DNA of 51,786 bases from NCBI GenBank assembly GCA_910584395.1, contig CAJUAS010000004.1:1-51786 (forward strand), written 5' to 3'. How positions within the stretch are numbered: the stretch's first letter is position 1; each line of letters begins with the position of its first letter. The position numbers and the translations under genes were made by a program. The stretch comes from an uncultured Oscillospiraceae bacterium (GTDB lineage Bacteria > Bacillota > Clostridia > Oscillospirales > Oscillospiraceae). Below are positions 47,518 through 51,786 of the stretch, in pieces. A model generated the notes under the pieces. That model searched no databases. It saw only the letters and a list, made by a program, of their open reading frames with translations, and was not told the DNA's origin.

Positions 47518-48278
47518 CCATTCACAAGCACTGCGGCGATAATTGCCACGACTCCTGCTGCCTCCAGATCACCGGCCTTGGGGTGGTCTCCGATGGCCGC
47601 ACGATCCTCCGCGACATCGACCTCCATATTCACTGCGGGCAGATCGTGGCTGTGATCGGGCCGAACGGTGCAGGAAAATCCACGCTGTTTCAAGCCATAC
47701 TCGGCCAGCGCCCCCACACCGGCTCGATCAGCTTTCAACGCTCCGGCGGGAAAAAGACCCGCCCTCTCATCGGCTATGTTCCCCAGTCCCCTGCGTTTGG
47801 CAAGGGAGATCCCGTGAGTGTTCTGGACTTTTTTGCCGCCGCGGTGGACGCTCACCCCATCTTTCTTCCTGTCCCCAAAAAGCTGCGCCAACGGGTCGCC
47901 GAATGTCTTGCCCACGTCCACGCCGAGGGGCTGATCGACCAGCAGCTTGGGTCTCTCTCCGGCGGTGAGCTGCAGCGCGTCTTGCTGGCGCTGGCGTTAG
48001 AGCCCCTTCCCCACATCCTTATTTTGGACGAGCCGTTCTCCGGCGTAGACGTGGAAGGTGAATTACAGCTCCTCCTTCTTTTGGATGAGCTGCGCCGCAC
48101 CTTTGACCTGTCCATTTTGCTCTCCACCCATGACTTTTCCAACTTGGCTGATTACGCCGACAAGGTCGTACTGATGAAAGAAACAGTCCTCAAGGTCGGC
48201 ACGGCGAAAGAGGTCATGGGAAGCCCGGAATTTGCACGAGTCTTTCACCTGCGTCCCCGAAAGGAGGAAACGCCTTGA
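47514..48278 (+). CDS. Metal ABC transporter ATP-binding protein (ZnuC-like)
   Basis: A 254-residue ABC ATPase. Walker A GPNGAGKST (about 49-57), Q-loop GYVPQSP, signature LSGGELQRV, Walker B ILILDEPFSGVD and H-loop STHDFSN are intact. An N-terminal extension of about 15 residues, HKHCGDNCHDSCC, is rich in Cys/His and absent from typical ZnuC; it may bind metal. It overlaps the binding-protein gene by ATGA and the permease gene by TTGA. Confidence 0.94.
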   Translation: MTIHKHCGDNCHDSCCLQITGLGVVSDGRTILRDIDLHIHCGQIVAVIGPNGAGKSTLFQAILGQRPHTGSISFQRSGGKKTRPLIGYVPQSPAFGKGDPVSVLDFFAAAVDAHPIFLPVPKKLRQRVAECLAHVHAEGLIDQQLGSLSGGELQRVLLALALEPLPHILILDEPFSGVDVEGELQLLLLLDELRRTFDLSILLSTHDFSNLADYADKVVLMKETVLKVGTAKEVMGSPEFARVFHLRPRKEETP

Positions 48279-49123
48279 ATCTCTGGTATGCGCTTGTAGA
48301 GCTTCTCCCCTTTGAGTGGGCCGCACCGGGGCATATGTTCTTTATGAAAAACGCCCTGCTGGCTGTGCTGGTCATTACCCCTCTGTTCGGCCTGCTCTCT
48401 ACGATGGTCGTCACGCAGAAGATGTCCTTTTTCTCCGATGCCTTAGGCCACTGCGCCTTTACCGGGGCGGCCATCGGCGTGCTCTGCGGCATGGACGATC
48501 CCACGGCGGCCTCGGTGGCATTTGCCATTGCCCTCTCCGTGCTTTTTACTTGGGTGCGCCACCGCACCACGTTGGCAAACGATACCGTTATCGGGGTTTT
48601 CTCCTCCACTGCTGTGGCGCTGGGCATCTTTGCCGCCACCTTTGACGGCGGCAGCTTTACCAAGTTCAATTCTTATCTCATCGGCGATATTCTGAGCGTC
48701 GATCCCGCCACCATCGGTCTGCTGGCCGTGATCCTTCTGCTGGTGGTTGTCTTATGGATCGTGTCCTTTAACCGTCTCCTGCTCTCCAGTGTCCACCCGG
48801 TTCTGGCCCATAGCCGCGGGATCGAAGTTGCATGGGAGGAAGGGTTGTTCACCGCCGCCGTGGCTGTGGTGGTTACCCTCTCCATGACTTGGGTGGGTCT
48901 GCTGGTGATCAACTCCCTGCTGGTTCTCCCCGCCGCTGCCGCGCGAAATCTGGCCAAAAACGTGCGGCAATATCACCTGTTTTCCATTTTGGGCGCGGTC
49001 GTATGCGGTTTGGCCGGCCTGTTCACCTCTTATTATCTGGGGGCTTCCACGGGTGCGTCCATCACCCTTTACTTAGCCTTCTACTTTCTCCTGTCTCTGG
49101 CGGGACAGTCCGGAAGGCGGTGA
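48275..49123 (+). CDS. Metal ABC transporter permease (ZnuB-like)
   Basis: A 282-residue permease of the ABC-3 family with about eight membrane helices. It starts at TTG 48275, overlapping the ATPase stop (TTGA), with AAAGGAGG 8 nt upstream. FFSDALGHCAFTGAAIG and LVINSLLVLPAAAARNLAKN are conserved family segments; EVAWEEGLF is also usual. Completes the importer with the two genes upstream. Confidence 0.94.
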   Translation: MNLWYALVELLPFEWAAPGHMFFMKNALLAVLVITPLFGLLSTMVVTQKMSFFSDALGHCAFTGAAIGVLCGMDDPTAASVAFAIALSVLFTWVRHRTTLANDTVIGVFSSTAVALGIFAATFDGGSFTKFNSYLIGDILSVDPATIGLLAVILLLVVVLWIVSFNRLLLSSVHPVLAHSRGIEVAWEEGLFTAAVAVVVTLSMTWVGLLVINSLLVLPAAAARNLAKNVRQYHLFSILGAVVCGLAGLFTSYYLGASTGASITLYLAFYFLLSLAGQSGRR

Positions 49124-49128
49124 GCGCT

Positions 49129-49818
49129 GTGAAGGCTCAAAAGCATCTCCACGCCGGGCATCGCAGCCGAATGCGCCGCCGCTTTCTCGCAAACGGTCTG
49201 GACGGCTTCTCCGACCACGAGGTGCTGGAACTGCTTCTTTTTTACGCCGTCCCGAGACAGGACGTCAATCCCATGGCCCATGCCCTTTTGAACCGCTTCG
49301 GGTCTCTGCCGGAGGTGCTGAGCGCGCCCGCCGAGGAGCTTTGCACCATCTACGGCGTCGGCCCGAAAATCGCTCGTTTTCTGAAGCTGATCCCTGATGT
49401 TCTGATCCAAACGGATCATTTTCTCCTGAATCCCTCCCACACCTTTCTCCGCACTCCGTCAGATCTGACCGCTATGATGGCCCGCCGTTCAGCGCCTCCG
49501 GCCGTTGGCGATGTCTATGTCATCCTTTTGGACGCGCACTATGCTCTTCTTTCGGTTTACCCCCGCGCCTCCTTTGATGAATTGGATGTGCGGGAGCTGG
49601 CTCTCCTCTGTCTGGATCGGGGCAGCAAGCTGCTGGTGCTGGCGGAGTGTGTGGACGATCCGGCCGCTCCCCCGTCCGATGCACAGCTGGAACAGCTGAT
49701 AGCGCTGCAAAGCACGTTGGAGCTGCTGGACATTCGTCTGGCCGACTACTACCGTTTTGATCTGCCCTGCGCTGCACCTCGTTCCGCAGCAAAGGACGGC
49801 CTGCTTCTCCCACGGTAG
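49129..49818 (+). CDS. RadC-like protein with a degenerate JAMM motif
   Basis: About 229 residues starting at GTG 49129, 6 nt after the permease stop. The N-terminal half matches clostridial RadC proteins: HAGHRSRMRRRFLANGLDGFSDHEVLELLLFYA, then a helix-hairpin-helix (LCTIYGVGPKIARFL). The C-terminal JAB/MPN domain is recognisable by position (VYVILLDAHYALLSVY...) but the zinc motif HNHPSGD is replaced by AECVDDPAAPPSD, so both histidines are lost while the following S-D-x-L-E-Q-L pattern and a late Asp survive. It is probably not a peptidase/metalloenzyme. Its place at the end of a zinc-import operon is notable. Gene label RadC reflects homology only. Confidence 0.82.
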   Translation: MKAQKHLHAGHRSRMRRRFLANGLDGFSDHEVLELLLFYAVPRQDVNPMAHALLNRFGSLPEVLSAPAEELCTIYGVGPKIARFLKLIPDVLIQTDHFLLNPSHTFLRTPSDLTAMMARRSAPPAVGDVYVILLDAHYALLSVYPRASFDELDVRELALLCLDRGSKLLVLAECVDDPAAPPSDAQLEQLIALQSTLELLDIRLADYYRFDLPCAAPRSAAKDGLLLPR

Positions 49819-49829
49819 AAAAAAGACGG

Positions 49830-49858
49830 TTGACAAACCCGTTTTCAGCCGCTATAAT
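49830..49858 (+). promoter_or_regulatory. Consensus promoter of tRNA-Leu
   Basis: TTGACA, a 17-bp spacer and TATAAT, all perfect, with the tRNA starting 29 nt after the -10. The strongest promoter in the window by sequence. Confidence 0.9.
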
Positions 49859-49886
49859 AACAAAGTGCCTTTTGAGGGCACTGTAT

Positions 49887-49973
49887 GCGGATGTGCTGGA
49901 ACTGGTAGACTGGCTAGCTTGAGGTGCTAGTGTCCGGATGGACGTGCGGGTTCGAGTCCCGCCATCCGCACCA
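49887..49973 (+). tRNA. tRNA-Leu(GAG)
   Basis: An 87-nt class II tRNA with encoded CCA. Acceptor stem GCGGATG / CATCCGC, discriminator A; anticodon arm CTAGC-TTGAGGT-GCTAG gives anticodon GAG (reads CUC and CUU); a long variable arm and T arm GCGGG-TTCGAGT-CCCGC follow. It is expressed from its own consensus promoter and ended by a hairpin that begins at the CCA. Confidence 0.97.
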
Positions 49974-50016
49974 AAGAGGGGGATTGCCAAGGGCAGTTCC
50001 CCTCTTTGACTTTTTT
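49973..50016 (+). terminator. Terminator of tRNA-Leu
   Basis: AAAGAGGGG pairs with CCCCTCTTT and inner TTGCC/GGCAG pairs extend the stem; TTTTTT follows at 50011-50016. It lies about 30 nt before the next start codon. Confidence 0.85.
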
Positions 50017-50037
50017 GGGGCTAAAGGGGGCAGTACA

Positions 50038-51000
50038 GTGAAGGAGTTTATCGCCGGCAAAAACGATGCGGGCCAGCGGCTGGATCGCTGGCTGGGAAAG
50101 ACCCTTCCTCTGCTTCCCGCTCCTCTGGCGCAGAAATACATCCGTCTCAAGCGGGTCAAGGTCAATGGAAAGGGCGCTCAGCGGGACTACCGCCTGACCG
50201 AGGGCGACCTCCTTCAGCTCTACATCAATGACGAGTTTTTTGACCGTCCCAGAGAGGACAACGCATTTTTATCGGTGTTCAAGCCTGTTTTGGACATTGT
50301 TTACGAGGATGAAAACCTTATCATCTGCAACAAGCGCCCCGGTCTGCTCTGCCATCCCGACGCGCAGGAGTATGTCAACACGCTGATCACCCACATTCAG
50401 GCGTATCTCTATCAAAAAAAGGAATGGAATCCCAGAGATGAGGCGTCCTTTACCCCCGCTCTTTGCCACCGTATTGACCGAAACACCGGCGGGCTGGTCA
50501 TTGCCGCCAAAACGGCGGAGGCCCTGCGGGTGATGAACCAGAAGATCAAGGATCGGGAAATCGAAAAGTACTATCTTTGTCTGGTCTCCGGCGTTCTTTC
50601 TCCCAAGGCTGGTCTGCTGGAGGATTACCTCTGGAAGGACGAGGACAAAAAACAGGTCTTTTTGCGCGACCGCCCTGTTCCCGGCGGCAAGACAGCCCAA
50701 ACGGAATACCGGACCTTGGCGGTGAAAAATGATCTCTCCTTGGTGGAGTGTCATTTGCTCACCGGGCGTACCCACCAGATCCGCGCCCAGATGGCCCACG
50801 CGGGGCATCCCCTGCTGGGAGACGGCAAATACGGCGATGGAAGGCTCAACCGGCGCTATGGCCGCACCTTCCAAGCTCTTTGGGCTTATCGGCTGGAATT
50901 TGCCTTTACCACGGACGCCGGCGCTCTCAGTTATCTCCGGGGCAAGGCCTTTGAGGTCTCCCGAGATAAAATAGATTTTTTGGAGGAGAAAGTAAGATGA
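50038..51000 (+). CDS. RluA-family pseudouridine synthase
   Basis: A 320-residue enzyme that makes pseudouridine in 23S rRNA (RluD/RluC-like). An N-terminal S4 RNA-binding domain (about 1-65) precedes the catalytic domain with CHRIDRNTGG, catalytic Asp147, and later GRTHQIRAQMAHAGHPLLGD. It starts at GTG 50038 with AAGGGGG about 6-8 nt upstream, 21 nt after the T run of the tRNA terminator, so no space remains for a separate promoter unless it lies within the tRNA. The stop overlaps the lipoprotein start (ATGA). Confidence 0.94.
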   Translation: MKEFIAGKNDAGQRLDRWLGKTLPLLPAPLAQKYIRLKRVKVNGKGAQRDYRLTEGDLLQLYINDEFFDRPREDNAFLSVFKPVLDIVYEDENLIICNKRPGLLCHPDAQEYVNTLITHIQAYLYQKKEWNPRDEASFTPALCHRIDRNTGGLVIAAKTAEALRVMNQKIKDREIEKYYLCLVSGVLSPKAGLLEDYLWKDEDKKQVFLRDRPVPGGKTAQTEYRTLAVKNDLSLVECHLLTGRTHQIRAQMAHAGHPLLGDGKYGDGRLNRRYGRTFQALWAYRLEFAFTTDAGALSYLRGKAFEVSRDKIDFLEEKVR

Positions 51001-51692
51001 AACTGTCCAAACGTATCCCTGTTCTGGCACTGGTCTTTGTCCTTGTACTTAGCGCATTGACCGGCTGCAGCAACAACAAGCTGGTCGACGTAGCCCCTCC
51101 CGACGAAGTCGCAGTGGCGCTCTTTGACATCGTCATTCGCGATGACGCTGCTGCAATCACTGAGGCTTTGGGATATCCCAGTGAGGCCGATGCCCGTGCT
51201 GATTTTCTGGGCGAGGACGGCAGTCTTTATGAGTCTCTGGCCAGCGAGTTCACCAATCAGCTCAGCGCCCTTGGCACTGTCACCGATGCGGACAGCCAGC
51301 GGCTGGTGGACGCTTTCCTTACCATGATGAACAAGCTCACCTTCACCGCCGAGGTCAAGGAGCAGAACGACAAGGCTCGCACCGCTGTTGTGACCTGCCA
51401 CGTCTCCACCTTCCCTGCCGACGCCATGGAGACCGCCGTCACCGATGCGTTCACCGCCTTGGCAACGGAGAACCCTGATCTGGCCAACGATCCCGATGCG
51501 CTGGTCGGCGCGCTGGTGGAGGCCATGGCCACCGCAATGGAGTCCTTGGAGCCTACGGATGACATGGCTGATTTTGACACTGATTTTACTCTGGAGCTGA
51601 TGGAGACCAACGGCAAGTCTAAATGGGTCTGGATTCCTGTTGACGCTGAGGGCTTTGGCGCGGCACTTTCCAGTAACGCTATGGGCGGCTAA
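50997..51692 (+). CDS. Lipoprotein of unknown function
   Basis: A 231-residue lipoprotein: positively charged start, hydrophobic core and lipobox LTGC (cysteine at about residue 24), so it is anchored outside the membrane. The mature part is acidic and helical with a possible repeated Asp/Ala pattern (about 35-215), and ends in a short Trp-containing segment (KWVWIPVD). This kind of tail resembles DUF5105-type clostridial lipoproteins, from memory, but I cannot assign a family with confidence. It overlaps the pseudouridine synthase gene by ATGA. Confidence 0.85.
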   Translation: MKLSKRIPVLALVFVLVLSALTGCSNNKLVDVAPPDEVAVALFDIVIRDDAAAITEALGYPSEADARADFLGEDGSLYESLASEFTNQLSALGTVTDADSQRLVDAFLTMMNKLTFTAEVKEQNDKARTAVVTCHVSTFPADAMETAVTDAFTALATENPDLANDPDALVGALVEAMATAMESLEPTDDMADFDTDFTLELMETNGKSKWVWIPVDAEGFGAALSSNAMGG

Positions 51693-51715
51693 AAGCCAAA
51701 CTATTGAATTTCCTG

Positions 51716-51744
51716 TTGACATTTCTGGTTAATTCATATATAGT
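51716..51744 (+). promoter_or_regulatory. Strong promoter at the window edge
   Basis: TTGACA, a 17-bp spacer, then TATAGT. The following 42 nt include CAGGAGAAGGG and ACCCAAACCGCGGTTGGGGT, able to form a hairpin around ACCGCGGT. The gene or RNA it drives lies outside the window. Confidence 0.75.
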
Positions 51745-51786
51745 GTTGTGCAGGAGAAGGGCCGTACCCAAACCGCGGTTGGGGTC

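Noticed and set aside
1..51786. CRISPR arrays, insertion sequences, prophage or integrative element boundaries
   Set aside because: No regularly spaced repeats, transposase, integrase or tRNA-flanking direct repeats were seen; tRNA-Leu is followed by its terminator and a housekeeping gene.

Overview
This window is chromosomal DNA from a GC-rich, endospore-forming member of the Firmicutes, most likely class Clostridia, order Oscillospirales (Flavonifractor/Oscillibacter-like). That placement is inferred from gene content. There are sporulation and germination genes (ypeB, ymxH-type, a SpoVAC-type gene with a sigma-G-like promoter). The lysine/peptidoglycan route uses LL-diaminopimelate aminotransferase (dapL). 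A T-box leader stands before the valS operon, Shine-Dalgarno sites are strong, and the gene order (tig-clpP-clpX-lon-engB, trmK-nif3, rpsB-tsf) is typical of Firmicutes. I see no phage, insertion sequence, CRISPR array or rRNA. One tRNA gene, tRNA-Leu(GAG), is present.

Layout. 1-5.4 kb: the 3' end of pnp, a cysteine-rich conserved protein, DUF951-hisC, an S1-domain protein, and rarA followed by a membrane protein. 5.5-10.5 kb: glyA, nth, gltX and ypeB. 10.5-17.5 kb: a membrane acyltransferase, rpsB-tsf, a YlmC/YmxH-type protein, a membrane-anchored papain-like (C92-type) protein, a nitroreductase, and dapF-dapL behind glnA. 19.2-21.8 kb: a Tet(M)/EF-G-like GTPase fused to a YacP/Rae1-like NYN nuclease domain, the most unusual gene here. 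21.9-27.6 kb: solo spoVAC, an SLH-domain exported protein, yebC, trmK-nif3, a DUF1858 protein, a small acidic protein and a fumarylacetoacetase-family hydrolase. 27.6-34.1 kb: protein quality control and ribosome assembly (tig, clpP, clpX, lon, engB). 34.2-42.6 kb: a long leftward operon behind a valine T-box: YcxB-like membrane protein, valS, rbgA, rnhB, yraN, an M19 dipeptidase, thrC and a metallophosphoesterase. 42.7-46.4 kb: a thioredoxin reductase-like flavoprotein without recognisable NADPH motifs, trxA, a small P-loop protein and a Na/Pi cotransporter-PhoU protein. 46.5-49.8 kb: a zinc/manganese-type ABC importer whose operon ends in a RadC-like protein lacking the JAMM histidines. 49.8 kb to the end: tRNA-Leu, a RluA-family pseudouridine synthase, a lipoprotein, and a strong promoter whose gene lies outside the window.

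Themes. Much of the window concerns translation and its quality control: tRNA charging and modification, ribosomal protein and elongation factor genes, ribosome GTPases, and Clp/Lon proteolysis. Genes are tightly packed, with ATGA/TTGA overlaps, three tail-to-tail overlaps, and several divergent promoters sharing short intergenic regions. Seven co-directional gene pairs carry a strong hairpin only 5-30 nt before the next start codon. At rarA a good promoter overlaps the terminator arm, and at ypeB the Shine-Dalgarno lies inside the stem.
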